DNA from: Hypericum androsaemum
Taxonomy: Eukaryota > Streptophyta > Magnoliopsida > Malpighiales > Hypericaceae
NCBI GenBank assembly: GCA_963995505.1
Contig: OZ023190.1
Location: 13,386,092-13,450,091 of the forward strand
Direction of reading: 5' to 3'
Length of the DNA stretch: 64,000 bases
Shown here: positions 9,499 to 24,076 of the stretch, piece after piece
Layout of the letters: every line of letters starts with the position of its first letter
Position numbering within the stretch: position 1 is the first letter of the stretch
Notes under the pieces: generated by a model
What the model saw: only the letters and a program-made list of their open reading frames with translations
The model's database searches: none
Told to the model about the DNA's origin: nothing
Program-made: the position numbers and the translations under genes

Positions 9499-12400
9499 AC
9501 TAGAACAATAATACAAAGACAGAATATTTAATGCGAGGTTGGATGATGAAATCTTCTATTTAGGTACCATTTTCGAGAAATTACAAATAATTTTTTAAGA
9601 ATTTGAATTTAATATATCTAGAAACACGGGTTAATTTAAGTCATCGTTTATTATTAGAATTATATGTAAAACATAATATGACCATTCGTCATTTTATTAG
9701 CGTTTATTTTAATGCGAGATTAAATGGCCTTATTTAAATCTGAATATTTTGACTTTTGATGTCAGATGACAGACGAATGTCATGCCACTGATTATGAGGA
9801 GAAAAAGGGAAAATTCCACAATGACCGCAACAGCCAGGCCATGTGAGGAAAGTAGCCAAGAGTTTATCCAATTAGGCAGAGGGCGGACAGAAATCATTCC
9901 ATATCACTTAGTTTATTTTTAACGAGAGACCCCTTCGAAACTACTATAGATCGGCATTCTGAATAAAGAGTGGATTTTCTATCAAAATGTGAATTACAGT
10001 TTCACATTAGCAAGCTTTTGAAATTATTTTAGTCTAATCAAGATATTTTAAATTTAAATTTTCAAGACTCCCGTTCCAATTCGGAGTTGGATGACATATT
10101 GCTGGTGGACCAAAGAAACATATCTGATACGAGGCTTTACCATGGGGATCGAGAAGGGGAGGGCTTGACATGGGTGATTTTTTTCCGGACTTCGCTGGAT
10201 TTCTTGTTGTACAGGGGGCAATGCATAGTTTCTTATATCCTTGTGCAGTGTTATTGTTAGTGTGTTCTTTTCCTGATTTTAATTTTTTTTCGATTGTGAC
10301 AAATTTTTTGGAACAAATTTTTACTAAGGCTTGTGGCTGCAACTTCACTTTAGTGGAGGAAAAACTATGTATTGAAGAGTGTTCTTCTAGGTGGGTAGTG
10401 TCGTCGTGCTGTACGATAAACTTTAAGATGGATAAGTAGCTTAGTCTATTTTGGGGCCAGAAAGAGGGTGGTGAGACTAAATGTGTAGTACACTCTCGTA
10501 CTATCATACGGGAGAGTTTCTTACCTTATTAGATAGGTCACTTACATGTGCTTATTGGATGTACTAAACTGATATTCTGAGCAATGAAATGAATTGAATT
10601 TTTACTCCTAAAAAGAATTAGAACCTTCAGAAATATTTTAATGTTAAATACTTGTTGGAAAAGTTTTGTACTATCTAAATGTTCTATCCGATCTGAATAT
10701 AGATTAGTCAGTTCAGTGAATGTCTAGGTGACCGAGTGATATCGAAGAAAAATATCATATTTTGTCTCGTGGAATAATAAAAAGTATAGGTAAATTTTTA
10801 CACAATGTATATACTTCGCTAGGATTCGAACCCTAAGTCTTCGTAAAATTGACAACGTTTTGTGTCATTAAACTAAATATCTTTTAACAAAAAAAATATA
10901 TTTACTAATTCCAACGGAATGGCATGACTCACTTAAAAACTTACAAAAACACAGTGGACTATAATAAGCGTCATAACTGATTTCTAAACAATCAACTGCT
11001 ATAATTTTTTATAGGTGATTTTTTCCACATATCTTGACATATTTATGAAGTTTGTATTTTTTTATATAAGTAAAGGCTGATAATAAAGTTTGTGTTGAAT
11101 TCCATTGAAGCAACAATTCAATTGATATACCATATCGGCTAATTAGCTGTAAGCCTCTCAAAAGTGCAATATTTTAAATTAATTCGCAATCGCGGTCATC
11201 ATGTGGAAAATTCAACATATGCTCCCTAAAATTATCTTTCAACAATGATGATTCTCCAAGTTGGAAGGTGACATTGCCCTATCGCTGCTTTAAAGGTGAA
11301 ATCTTCTATTCACATATTTTATTCGTTTATTTGTAATTATCCAATCCTCCATGCTCCCACATTCGTTTATTTGGAGTCCGGTGTTCGCAACCCTTTGATT
11401 CAATGGCAGGGAGAATATCACATTAAATACGATGTATATACTATAGCGTTTTAATATATTTACCTTTACAAAAATAAGATTTGTATTTCTATTTTTATGG
11501 GATTTTTTATAAACCATATGATACTAACACCTCTAGCAATGCGATGAAACCTGATTACGAAGCATATAAATTTTAGTTTGTTCTAAGATCAGTTCGTATG
11601 AAAAAATTTCGATACCAGAGAAGAACCTTAGTATGTTACCTTCGACCCGCTAATGGTTGACAATGAACTCAGCACAAACATATATCGAATCCAGATATGT
11701 AATTACATAAACATCATTAGGTCGGGCGATTTGTGATTATAAACACACTTTTGAACATCATTAGGACAATGCAAATTTCAGTATTAGGAAGCATGTCCAA
11801 GTCTTTCGGTTTGTGTTTAGTACCCAGATGTTCTGTCTTTCGCTTGGAGTAACAGCTACAGCTGTTTATGTGTCATCAAGTTATAAACTGGAGTTAGAGA
11901 TAATCTAATCCTTGACTTTTGACCCTTGTTAATTTCAGATTAATTAACGTTTTCACCTCGCATTAAAAGTAGTTTCAAAATTAGGAAAATTTACAACACA
12001 AAAAGTCAAAAAGTTACAATAAACGTTGAAAAATGTTAACCAACTACTAGATTATCTGTAAGTTTATTACTATAAGTCTATAGTCTAGTCAGTAGTAATA
12101 GTATCCAGTTACCGATTTGTCTGAACAAATGGTTAATGATCGAAGAAAAAAATTCCCCTCCTCTCTCTCGTTTCCTTTATAAAAAACCCTCCTAACAAAT
12201 TCTGTCGCCGGTTATTCTTCTCGGAAGTAGATCAAAACTTTATGATTTATTTTCACGTGTTATTTTCATTTGTTTATATATAAAGTTACCTGTTGATATT
12301 TTTTAGCTTTTCCGTACACTATTTTATGCCGAAGATATTTCTAATTTCGAAAGATATTTGTACACAAAATAGATTATTGTGAAGAGTCATAATTAGATCA

Positions 12401-13357
12401 AAAAGATCGTAGACCGTTATTTTTTTAAAATTATATACATTTTATTTTCAATACCGTTTATGTAAAAATCGTGAGATTATTATTAATACAATGTTATTAG
12501 TCATTTTTTATCGGCCGACCAAAACAACTTGGTTGAAAACAAATAAATGAATAAAATAAACGACACGCAAACGGCACCAGAGCAGACGAAACGGCGGAGG
12601 ATATAATAAGAAGACGACTTAGCCCGACGCGCTACTTGAGAACGGTTTGTTTTTCTGGGCGTCCCTCTCACGCGCTCTATTCTCTCTCTCTCCCCCCTCT
12701 TCCCGGCACATGCGACCGAAAGAAAAGGGAATGCAGACGGTACGATACCCAAAAAAAAAATTACAATAATCTCTCTCACCCTTTTACTATTCCCTTTCTA
12801 AGTATATAGAATCGACTTGTATTTAAATTAGTTGGCACATATTATAAATATTAATTAATTTAAATTTAAAAACTTAATTAGATATTATTCGACAAATACT
12901 TAAATTAACTTTGGCTTGACAATTATTTAGTTTAATTGAGAGATCTCAAAATTCTTTTGTCAAATTTAAGGGCGAAGACTTGTAATGTATTATTTTAACT
13001 TAATTAATAGATATTAAATTTAAATTCTTAAAAATACAACTATTTTAAATATTTATTGACTACTCCTTAAAAAATTTGTCAATAATATTTTTTCATTTTT
13101 CAAAGAATTTAATTGACTCGAATCTATATTAGTCAGTTTAATTATGTTTATTTAATTATGTTTGTAGGTTGTGTAAAAATAAAATAGATATTATTAAGTA
13201 TTATTCACTACTAAGCCCATCCCACCAAACCTCAACTTGCATAGGGAAATTTAAAAAAAAAAATCAAAGGAGCCACCTTTCACACTTCTTCTTCCGCAAA
13301 TGGGAAACTAAGTCTAAGAATTATTGAAGTTCCTTGTAATTCATTTTCGTCAACGTA
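9499..13357. other. 3.9 kb AT-rich intergenic region, PERK1 promoter side
   Basis: Mostly AT-rich DNA without recognisable protein homology. An open frame on the minus strand (10034-10507) has no domain I know. A tRNA-T-loop-like GGATTCGAACCC at about 10812 is not part of a tRNA fold. The last 150 bp before 13358 form the likely PERK1 5' UTR, with pyrimidine-rich sequence and no upstream ATG in a strong context close to the start. Confidence 0.4.
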
Positions 13358-16300
13358 ATGTCGGCTCCGGCGCCGGCTTCCAACTCGACGGCGCCGCCGC
13401 CTTCCACAACGGCGTCGCCTCCACCACCTTCCCCCGCCAACGCCACCTCCCCGGCCCCGTCCACCACCCCGTCACCGCCCCCGCCGGTTTCCAGCCCTCC
13501 CCCTCCGGTGACTCCGGCGCCCTCCACTTCTCCCCCACCCCCGACGGCGCCGTCTCCCTCCACCTCGCCGCCTCCCCCGCCGTCGACCGTCGATTCGCCT
13601 CCTCCTCCTTCCACCCCGTCCAAGACCCCCTCGCCTCCCCCGCCGCCGAAGACACCCTCCACAGCGAAGAGCTCCCCTCCTCCGCCCCCGCCTCCGTCTT
13701 CTTCCTCCGGAAGTTCCCCGTCGTCGTCGTCGGGGATATCGACGGGGCTAGTGGTGGGGATAGCCATTGGAGGGGTGGTGATATTGGTGGTCTTCTGCTT
13801 GTTCTTAATTTTCTGCAGGAAGAAGAGAAGAAGAAGATACGAGGATGAGGGTGCTTTCTATGGTCGGCCGCCCGTTCCTCCTCCGGGTCCTAAAGGTTCC
13901 GTCTTTTTCCGGTTCTCTTATTTATTTCCTAAATTCCGATCTGGGTTTTCGTTATTTTTTATATTTCTGGCGTTTAGTCTTCATTAATTTCCCTTATTTC
14001 GGGTCAAAATTTGTTCTGAGATTTCATGTTCTTTAGCTCAATAAGGCGAGGAGGTATGCATGTTTTCGTCAAAGAGGGTGGGATGGGGAACTGAGAAAGT
14101 CGTTGACTTTCTTTGGGGGAATTGATCTGGTCATAGTTGTGGGAGATGGGGTTGAAATATTTAGGGTACTTTTCTTACCCGTTCCCGTCCGGTGGCTCAT
14201 GGCTGCAGCAACTGTGCCAACCTTTCTTTTGGGCGATTCTCTGGTGTTCAGAGTCGAGCACTGTCGGCTCTATTGATGTCTTCTTACATTCGTACGACTT
14301 GAAACTCCCGTGTCACTTAGACCAACTCCCATTGGTCAACTGTGAGAACTTTGCTATCGATAACTATCGTTGTTTTGGAAGATGCAATTGTTACTTAAAT
14401 CAAGCCACATTGAGAAATGAATGGAAGATGTTGGTATTGTGAATGACGTCAAAGTATTGTCCCAAAGCTTAAGAAGTTTTTCTAAACAAGTTGGTGTACC
14501 TTTTCGCTTTAGAGTTCATGGCAGAAGTCATTGGTGAAAGCTGAACGGCTGTGCTGTGTGGGATTTTATCTTCTGCTGTCCTAGGAACTGGATTACTTGC
14601 TATAATCAGTTTTAGCCGCTCATTTGCTGCCGTTTATTGTTTGCAGTTGACCCTTATGGTGGTCAACAGCAGCATTGGCAACAAAATCATCCACCACCTC
14701 CAGACCATGTTGTCGCGGCTATGCCAAAGCCCCCTCCCCCACCCCCAGTTGCATCAAGGCCGCCACATCCTGCAGAACGTATCTCGACACCTCCACCACC
14801 CCCTTTCATCAGCAGCAGCGGTGGCTCTGGCTCAAATTATTCAGGGTCTGAAAACACTCTTCCGCCGTCTTCTCCTGGCATAGGATTAAGTTTCTCAAGG
14901 AGCACATTCACATATGAAGAATTGGCTAGGGCAACTGAAGGCTTCTCAGATGCCAACCTCCTGGGTCAAGGCGGTTTTGGGTTTGTGCACAAAGGTGTCC
15001 TTCCAAATGGGAAGGAAGTAGCTGTCAAGCAACTAAAAGCAGGGAGCGGGCAGGGAGAGCGTGAGTTCAAAGCAGAAGTTGATATCATTAGCAGGGTGCA
15101 TCATAAGCATCTTGTTTCTTTGGTTGGTTACTGTATCACTGGAGTACAGAGGCTGCTAGTATATGAGTTTGTTCCGAACAACAATCTCGAGTTTCACTTG
15201 CATGGTAAGTTCAAATGGTTGTTATACACTAGCATTTTTGTTATTTTTCATACCTATGGGACCTTTAAGAAAGTTCTGCTATCATCCGATATTTTCTGCA
15301 ACATGTCCAATGCACGTGGGTATGTGCGTTCTTGCTTCATTGGTATCTCCTTATGAGTTCATGGTTGTCTGACCTCTGAAAATTACTTCAGGAAGGGGAA
15401 GACCTACCATGGAATGGCCTACCAGACTAAAGATTGCTTTGGGATCAGCAAAAGGACTTGCCTATCTTCACGAAGACTGTGGGTTCCTGTTTCTCATTTT
15501 CCCAGTTTTATCTTCTTAATATATGTCTCACCCTTGATGTAGCAGAAACAAAATCGAGACATGTTGCCTCATCAATAAGTTCATTTATGGGTGCATTTTT
15601 ATCATGCTTTCAGGTCATCCTAAGATCATTCATCGAGACATCAAAGCAGCCAATATACTTCTGGATTATAAGTTCGAAGCGATGGTACCAAACCTTTAAT
15701 TTGAACTACGTACTAAGGCCCTTTAAAAAGAAAAAAATTATGTTCTATGACTACTTTTAATGAATGCAAATGCTTGATAGCAAGCCATGCCTGGTCTCCC
15801 CATTTATGCTTACTGGTGATTACCGGGACTGAAATTCCGTACCCGGTTTCATTTCTTTTGCAGGTTGCAGATTTTGGACTGGCAAAGTTCACTGATGATA
15901 TCAACACCCATGTATCAACCAGGGTCATGGGTACTTTCGGGTAGGATGGATGCACTTATTGTCTAAATGTTCCATATTCCATAAATTCATCATTAGTGCT
16001 TTTTTGATAATGCTGAGAACCATAGGATCCCTTTTAATGAATTATGTGGTTCGGATGGAAGGGCTCATGGTTTCACTTTGTACGACTTCAATTTATTGCT
16101 GTTTTACCACATATGCTCTATGGCATTAAAATCCTACTAGATTGGGTTGTTCGATGTGCTCTGAAAGTTGCCTTCATTACCTCGTACTCTTGATAAATAT
16201 GTTCCGTCGCTTCCTGGTCTTGTTTTGTTGTAATTAACATTCTCTTGGTGTGTATCTTGTTATGCTCATTACATGCTAATTATCCAGGTATATGGCGCCT

Positions 16301-17189
16301 GAATATGCTTCAAGTGGCAAATTAACTGATAAATCAGATGTCTTTTCGTTTGGCATCATGCTCTTGGAGTTGATCACTGGGAAGAGACCTGTTGATCCAA
16401 CTCACTCCTTCATGGAGGACAGTTTGGTAGATTGGGTAATGACTCTTCCCCTTGCATTCCTAAACAATCCTTTTAGAAGACGAGGAATATTTTTCTCTGA
16501 GCAGCAAATTTGCAGTCGTGTAGTTATTTATTGCTTGTGTCCCTATATTTATGGGGTCTTGTGCATTTCAGGCGAGACCAAAGCTCTCAAAGGCTTTGGA
16601 CGATGGGAACTTCGATACTTTGGCTGACCCCAACATGGAGAATGGCTATGACCACAATGAGATGGCTCGCATGGTTGCTTGTGCTGCTGCTTGTGTGCGT
16701 CATTCAGCCAAGCTCCGACCACGTATGAGTCAGGTATTTGTTTAAGCAACCTATCTCAGGCTTCACTCTCAATATACAAATTTGAAGTTGTATGATGGTT
16801 CACGTCGACCATGGGCAGTTCTAAAAGGTTTATTTCGAGACATGTCAAGCTAATCCACACCCCCATCTTCTGAGCAGGTAGTACGAGCTTTGGAAGGTGA
16901 TATGTCTTTATCAGATCTCAACGAGAGAATCAGGCCTGGAAATAGCAGTGTGCATGGTTCACGCGGTAGCGCAGACTATGACACCAGGCAATACAACAAA
17001 GATATGGACAAGTTCAGGAAGGTGGCGTTGGGAAGCCAGGAGTACGCTGCAAGCGGCGAATACAGTGAGACAACCAGTCAACATGGGCTGCACCCTTCCG
17101 GCTCAAGTAGCGAAGGCCAAAATACCCGAGAAATGGAAATGGGAAAGTTCAAGGGAAATAGCCAAGGTTTCAGTGGAAGCTCGCAATAA
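13358..17189 (+). CDS. PERK1: proline-rich extensin-like receptor kinase PERK1
   Basis: PERK proteins are plasma-membrane Ser/Thr kinases whose extracellular proline-rich region resembles extensins and contacts the cell wall; PERK1 is wound-responsive in Brassica. Eight exons: 13358-13895, 14647-15204, 15392-15478, 15614-15684, 15864-15940, 16288-16435, 16572-16733, 16878-17189, giving 650 aa (Arabidopsis PERK1 about 652). Residues 1-125 are Pro/Ser/Thr-rich with SPPPP motifs and no obvious signal peptide, as usual for the family. A membrane span covers about 131-153, followed by a CRKKRRRR stop-transfer. The kinase domain shows LGQGGFG at 285-291, Lys307, catalytic HRD with Asp403, DFG at 421-423 and APE at 447-449, so it should be active. 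The C-tail ends with the PERK1-type [16 protein letters not shown] block. The tail match makes PERK1 the closest paralogue. Confidence 0.95.
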
Positions 17190-18814
17190 CCGATCCTCTC
17201 ATCTCTCTGAGCTTTGCCTTATGATGCTGAATGTCACAAAATTGCAGCACTGTTGTTTCGAAACCCCCATTAACACACACAAACCCTTCGCCTTTTTGCT
17301 TACCTGACTATGAATTTGATTGGTTTCTAATGATTGTATCTACTAGTCCTCGTACGAAAGCAACTTAATTGAACAGCTTGATTGACGATTCTTTCATTCT
17401 TTGTCTAAATAGTTTGGACCTCTTTTGTTCTTTACTGCCGTTGGCTCTTGATTCTCTTGTTCATCAATTCATTATTAGCAATGGGGTTTGATTCTTTTGA
17501 AGAATGAACAACAACAATTGGCAGGTAAGGAATTCCTTTCTTACTCCATTTGGTGTCGGGATAAGCCTTTTTTTTTTACACTGTCGTGTCATATTTTATA
17601 TTAAGTCGTAGTGTCTTGTAAGGCTTCAGTTTCTCATCACTTGAACCAACTCACATCGATAGTGTCGGGATAAGTATGACCGAACCTCTTACCTCTTTCT
17701 GACACGCACGCCAACTTTCTTGGAAGAGGCTTCAAGTACTTTCAAAGTATGTTTTTTTAAACTTGCAATGCAAGATCTCTTGTAGGCTAGAGATGCCTCT
17801 TTCCTGTTACACCTTCAACTATGTTTCAGAAGAAACTGGTTATGTAAGTGCAGAGTTGGCCCCTTTGGTTCTTCGTCTCCGACACTTGTCTTTGGAAACG
17901 GGCCAACCTAACTACTTGAACTTGGTGGAAGATGGTGTAGAAGGACATTACACCAACTAGCAGCCTCTACTTTTCCAGATAAGTCTCTCTTTTACTAGGT
18001 TCAAGACGGCGATTTGGATGGACTAGGTAGCAAAAAAAGTGAAAAAGGATTGGTAAATTATCTCGAATTCCTGCGTTTCATTAAACCGGGGTTTTATAGT
18101 CGAAATTATTCGTACCCGATATTTTTTAATGGACTGATAATCAACGTTTTGACTGTCTCCATACGAAAATATGTTTTTCTAACTGTGTTAGATCACGACC
18201 AAGATTTTCCCTACTCATTTTCAAATTAAATTAGAATGACCTATATATATATATATATAGTTCTTTTGTTTTTTGTGTTGGTTGCAAATGGTGTCCTTCT
18301 ACCCACGTTACTAGTCACATCCCAAATCAACATTCCTATACCGGGCTACCGAGGCGCACTAATTTACCAGGTGTCGTCCTTGTTAGTAGGCTCGAACCTA
18401 AATTTGGTTGGCCCGAGTGATTTGGACCAAATTGTTAGAATATATTATGCACAAGATTCAGATAGAGCCCTAGTGGTTAAATTGCCACTCATTAAGCTGA
18501 AGGCAACCTGAACAAGAATATGATGTGTGGAAAATGAGAGAGGTGTCGTCGTCCCCGGGACAAAAGCTCTCTCTTCCGACGTGCTGCTGTGAGTGTTTCC
18601 GTGATGCAGTGATTTTTCTCTCTTCAGAAAAATTTGTTCTGTTACATGCGTCAGAGCTTCAGGGTCAACATAAGCATACAAATCTAACCATCTCCGAGCT
18701 ACTTACTGGTAACATGGACGTGACAGAAATAGGTGCGCATATGTATGCCCGCCATCAGCAAAACCCTTTTGCGGTCTGTCAAACATGCCGAGCCAATTGA
18801 AGGAATCACCCTAG
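17190..18814. other. convergent 3' region between PERK1 and S1P
   Basis: Holds the 3' UTRs of PERK1 (plus) and S1P (minus). A (TA)n run lies at 18242-18260. No protein-coding gene is supported. The small frames at 17763 and 18525 have no recognisable content. Confidence 0.45.
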
Positions 18815-21800
18815 CTACAGTTTTACTAATCGAACAGAGGCAGATCCTCTCCTTCTTCTCCGACGTTTCTGCCTAATTCGCCAAATGCTCAATAAAAGGA
18901 GAGAGCCTGATAAAAGCAATGTCATCAGACTATTTGGAAGACTTCTCTTTCCAAGTAATGAGTAGGACTCACTTACCCGTAACAGCGACTGCTGCAGGTA
19001 GAAGCCACTGAGTAGAGACAAGCACTGGCACCTCGAGCTGCAAGAGTTAAGTAAATGGAGGTGATAATATTTCAGTTAGGCAGCGCTGATATAAGCTTCA
19101 TAATATAAAGGAGGAAACTTTCAGATTCAAGAGATTCTTTCCTTACCTCGTCACCATTCAGCATGCCCCAGTACTTATTTCCCCCCGAGTCACGGAAACG
19201 TCTTTCAGTGAACTTTTTATGCCCTGAATTGAAAGTCTCTGGTGTAGAATTCAGACCTCCCCCGACACCCATAACAGGGTATCCAGGAAGTCTTCTATTC
19301 CTTCCCCTAACATGTATATTATACCCTTTAGTTCCCCATACTTCGAACCTTGAGTCGCTCCGGCATATCAAGTCTTTTCCCACAACGGCAGAATATGAGG
19401 AGAAATTTACATCAGTTCTACGAGAAGGTAATTGGCTGTCATCTATGTACAAGGCTGCATCTTGTTTAGCAGATTTGGTGAAAAGCAATGCATCTTTAAG
19501 GTTGCCACTTGTGAAGTCTAAAATCTTTTTCAGAAGCCAGTAACAATTGGTAACCATGTGGCTGCCGTCCAAACAGTTTGAATCTCCATATACAGCAATT
19601 CGACCTTCACCCACCTCTGTAAGTCCCAGTATTGGAGAGTCTGCCTGCATAATGTTGTTACACATTCACCAGGAATTATACAAATTGAAGTTGATGCATG
19701 TGATGATTATAACAATGTGACACTTTAAAGCAACAAGCATGACCTAAAATTCCATTGATTACATTTGGGGGTTTTTTTGGTCGTGTTAGCCATAACAGAG
19801 GAAGAACAGCGACTAACTCAATCTTTGCAATTGATTCCCACAACGGAAACGTGTAGTCTGCTATTCCAGTCAGTGCGGTAATATTTTACCAATCTGTCAC
19901 AGGGTAGACAGGATATCACATGGCTTGGTACAGAAAATAGTTTCTGAAGAGCTATGGATTAAGCCATTCATATTGGTTAATTAACAGAACCATTGCAGTG
20001 CTCAGCATGTTTCATCATCGACCAAAGAAACACTCAAGGATTACCAAAAATACACAACTTTCTATCAAGGACTACTGTCAAGCATGAAGGGAGAAAAGAA
20101 TCAACTGTTTCACCTTATTCATGCCAGAACTGAGCAATAAATTCTGCGTGGCCCCACTCTCTGAGCTATCCATGAAAGGAAAACTGTGTATGTAGCCACC
20201 TCGAGGAAATCTAACAATATCAGTTCCAGACGCATATCGACTTTGCTCCCCATCGATTGAAAAATCCCCATTCAGTATCTTGTCCCCAAATGCAATCCCA
20301 AATGATGCCAAAAGATCATTCAAAGCAGGAATATTAGCACCTCCAGTAACCGGAGTCCACCAACTACGTGTATTGTCATCAAAGAATCTCATCTTCACCA
20401 TCGTGTCAATGTTATACCATTCTGCGAAGACAACTAGCCCTAAACCAGTACTAACAACATCATCTCTTAACTTTTCGATTTCTTCTTGGAAGTATTCATC
20501 TTCAAGATCCACAAGCAGAAGTGTTCCATACTGATGAGCATCAAAACATGTGAAAGGTGAACCAAGTGTTTCAACATAATACCCAGCATCCCTTAGCATG
20601 TTGAACATAATGTGAAAATTTGTATGCAGGTGATCTCCATGCCAATCAAGAATGTCATTGCGAACATCCAGGGAGTCTCTAGGGATGTAGCCAGGAGGAT
20701 ACTTGATACTATGGAACTGATCCCATAAAATACGTTTAGCTCTTGGGGGAGTTGGAACAACTTTCAGCTTAAGTAGAAGGGCACAAGTGCTGCGGCGAGG
20801 GCCTTTTTCACCAGGACCTGGAGGGCTGTACACTGTAATACTCACATTTCCCTCGATCACTCCCGAAAACTGGGCACCTTCTTCCTTAATTTGCATGTGT
20901 AATGCCATAAAACCAGTCCAAGGCCAGATAATTTCTGAATGAGTAAAGTGAATGCTTAGAAGATTCCCTTCTTCTCTGGCTGGACGCCAAGTCGGTGGAC
21001 TGTCAAAGTAACCAATGACACCCATTCCATTCAGAATGGTAACATTAAATATAACTGGCATAGCACCAGCATATAGTGGTTGTCGACAAAAGGGCCAGGA
21101 ATAAGGGCAATCAGTGAAATCAAGAACACTCGGGAAGATGCTGGCTCGAGGTTGGTAGCTCTTCAGGATCTCATATGATTCTAGGCTGATATGGGAGAAA
21201 CTGTCAGAAGTAGGAGGGATAGCTTCCAGAACAAGAATGTCATACAAAAAATCAGCAAACCAAAATGTTGATAACTGATATTCATAATCTGAAATAACTT
21301 GGACAACTGTTCATCAAATCACAAAACAGAGTGGTCTTAAAGCTGAGAACTTACAGGTCAACTCTACCAGCACCCTGTTCATACATGTTGGGACCAGTAA
21401 GCTTAGCGGCTCCCTCAACCAGGGCCTGTTTCATGCTTGCAGGGTTAAGGGCATGCTTACGGCTACTCTCGGGAAGAACACTGACAAGTAGACAGACAAC
21501 ACCAGCTACTACAGGACTAGCAACGCTCGTCCCAGACAAACTTTTACAGCCAGTACTGATCTTGGATCCCATTATTTCTCTCCCATATGCTACAACATCT
21601 GGCTTGACACGGCCGTAGCTGTAAAAAGAAACTTACAGTCAACCATAACTCAATCAAATAGATGGAGAAATCCCATGCAGCAGAGAGCACAAAAAAGCAA
21701 CAACAACAAAAAAATGGTGAACAATGAATTCATAGATGCAGGGAGAATGCTGCCAAACTTTGACTATAAGGTTATTGGAGTTACATATTAGAGGAACTGA

Positions 21801-24076
21801 TATGAATGAAAAGATCAACTTCCAGGGGGGCATATTGTTTGTTTAGTCAAAAGGTGTGAGACTACGGCAGAAAAATAAACAAATCCTTATTACATTAAAT
21901 ATCTTTATTTGAAAAAATTACACTAAAGAACTTGCTCTCAAACATATTTTGGCTCCATCACACACCAAATGTTCACGGCACTAAGATTTGATGCAATGAA
22001 TTTATTCTCATCGAAATTTTCCGGTTGTTAAAGACAGAACATGTAGTAATCCCTGGTCTATTTGATGTCATCAGAATAAATGGGATGGGCACCTGCGCTT
22101 TGTTAAGCAAATGGACGACTTGATGTTGCTTGAACTAAAGAGGCATCATGCAGATAACTAACAGTTATAAATGAAGGGTTAAGCAAAAAATGAAAGATTA
22201 CCCATGAGGAATCTCCCATGTGCTCATGCCACGTGATGAAAATGCAGCTATGTGATCATTGTAGTCTATGCCACCAACGCCAATCACATCACTTTGATCT
22301 GCTGGGTTGTTGAGAGTGCCATAAAGTGGTCCATCATTTCCAATGGCAGAGACCATGATAATATTGTTCGCTGTTATTTCCCAAACCTGGTAAATAAGTC
22401 CTATTGTGCTTTAGGAGATCAAGCTTGATAGCACATCAACCATACAACAAAAACTTGTGTGCAAGGGACTTTGCATGAATAATTCTTTGAAAGATGACAA
22501 CCACTGACAGAATATTCTCAAGATTAAGTTAAAATACATATAGTTGTTAACAACCTGGCTCCTGGACATTTGTTAAACTTATGCAAGAAAAAGCAGCACT
22601 AAAAGTTCATTCCAGGCTGCAAATAGTCATAGTACTAATCAAGTTAAACTATCTGTTACAATAAGCAGAGAAATTCTCACCTTCTCGACAAATGGGAGAT
22701 CCAAGTAATCAGGCCCGCCAATGCTCAAGTTTAGCACATCTACACCGATCGCAATAGCATAATTAAAGGCATCAAGAAACCATGATGTGTAAGATACCTG
22801 CAAGAAGCTGAATACAAATTTCTCACAATTTGCCAAACTTCCACCGTTTGACTAAGCAATAATGTATCTAAAGACTATTCAGAAACTTCCTAAACCAATT
22901 TCCAGCATACTTTTCAGTAAACGCCCAGTACAAACTGAATCAATAGTGTAACCGTTACACGCACGGTTACATTATGATCTGATTTATTTACATCTAGGAG
23001 CGATCCATAAACAACTGGAATGTCAAGCAGGTCCAAAATGGAGAGCATTCATAACTCTTGACAACCATTACCTGTGCATCAGTGAATACCCGAAAAGCAT
23101 ATATCTCAGCATCAGGAGCAAAACCAAGACATTCTGCATCTTGACCAGCAATGACACCAGCAACAAAGGTCCCATGCCCAAGATTGTCATTCAAAGTATC
23201 TTCATTAGTCCAGTTCGTCCGCTCCTGACATCACCAATTAACATGCATCAACTATCATACACACTTTCCAAAATCCAAACATCAGAGAGCAAAGGTCCCA
23301 CAAATTGCACAACAATCTGCTGACCTTAATATTCCGAAAATGGGGGTGATCAGCCCGAATCCCCGTGTCAAAAATCGCCATCTTCACTTTAGCCCCAGTG
23401 TACCCTTTCTTCCAGAGACTCTCGGCTCCAAAAAAGGAAGTAACCTGTGACTTCTGCAGCCCAAAAGAACACATAAAAACCCAAACACAACAATGAATTC
23501 ATAAAACTTCCCACACCGAAAAGCCAATAAATAGGCTTCAAATCACACCTGCGTAAGAAGGCGGCGACCCGAATTGATCGAGGCATTACTAGCCTCATCA
23601 ACCGAGTAACTGGCCTCCTCATCCTCGCTAAATGACATAGACGTGAAAATCTTCCCCGGTCGCTTATTCCCATCAAGAAAGGCGCCGCCTTTGCCTTTCC
23701 CAAGCAAATGCCTCGTATAGGAGAAGTCAGGATTAACGTCCTTGACCATCCCCAACCTCTCAATCTCCCCAATCACCGCCCCCTTCTCGGGTTCCGCGAT
23801 CGCCACCACCCCGAAATCCGTAGGGTAAGCCATCGCGGGGTTCCTCCGCTCGATCCATTCCCAGCCAGCGGATCTGAGCCCGGCCTCCAAGTACTCCCGG
23901 TGGTGATCGGGCTCCCTGTACTCCTTGAACCGGACTATGTAATTGGCGCGGCTCGCCGGGGTTAGGGTTAGGGTTTTTGGGGGGCGGAGGAGGTGGGAAA
24001 AGTAGATGAGAGAGAAAGCGAGGAGGGCAATGAAGGCAGAAGCTTTATAGCGAGATGCCGACGGGGGAGCGATCAT
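18815..24076 (-). CDS. SBT6.1: site-1 protease, subtilisin-like SBT6.1
   Basis: SBT6.1 (S1P) is a Golgi-membrane serine protease that cleaves membrane-tethered bZIP factors such as bZIP17/bZIP28 in stress signalling, pectin methylesterase pro-domains and RALF peptides. Ten exons, minus strand: 24076-23549, 23453-23325, 23224-23072, 22797-22681, 22386-22202, 21618-21355, 21185-20114, 19644-19147, 19037-18977, 18906-18815. They join in frame to 1032 aa, close to Arabidopsis (about 1039). An N-terminal hydrophobic signal/anchor lies at about 14-30. The S8 catalytic residues are Asp205 (AIFDTGIR), His236 ([10 protein letters not shown]), oxyanion Asn326 (AIGNDG) and Ser402 (SGTSVASP). A long conserved C-terminal region ([34 protein letters not shown]) precedes a membrane span at about 993-1011 and a basic cytosolic tail ([11 protein letters not shown]). 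All key residues are present. Confidence 0.95.

Noticed and set aside
10034..10507. 157-codon open frame on the minus strand
   Set aside because: No domain, low-complexity composition, no splice or leader context and no recognisable homology; the opposite strand has an equally long frame.
10805..10830. tRNA-like GGATTCGAACCC motif
   Set aside because: Only the T-arm-like motif is present; no D-arm, anticodon arm or acceptor pairing can be built around it, so at most a SINE or tRNA-derived scrap.
13321..13767. Gly-rich minus-strand frame and other long frames overlapping PERK1 exon 1
   Set aside because: They are the antisense or shifted reading of the CCN-rich Pro/Ser codons of PERK1; the correct frame gives the family's extracellular domain, membrane span and splice donor.
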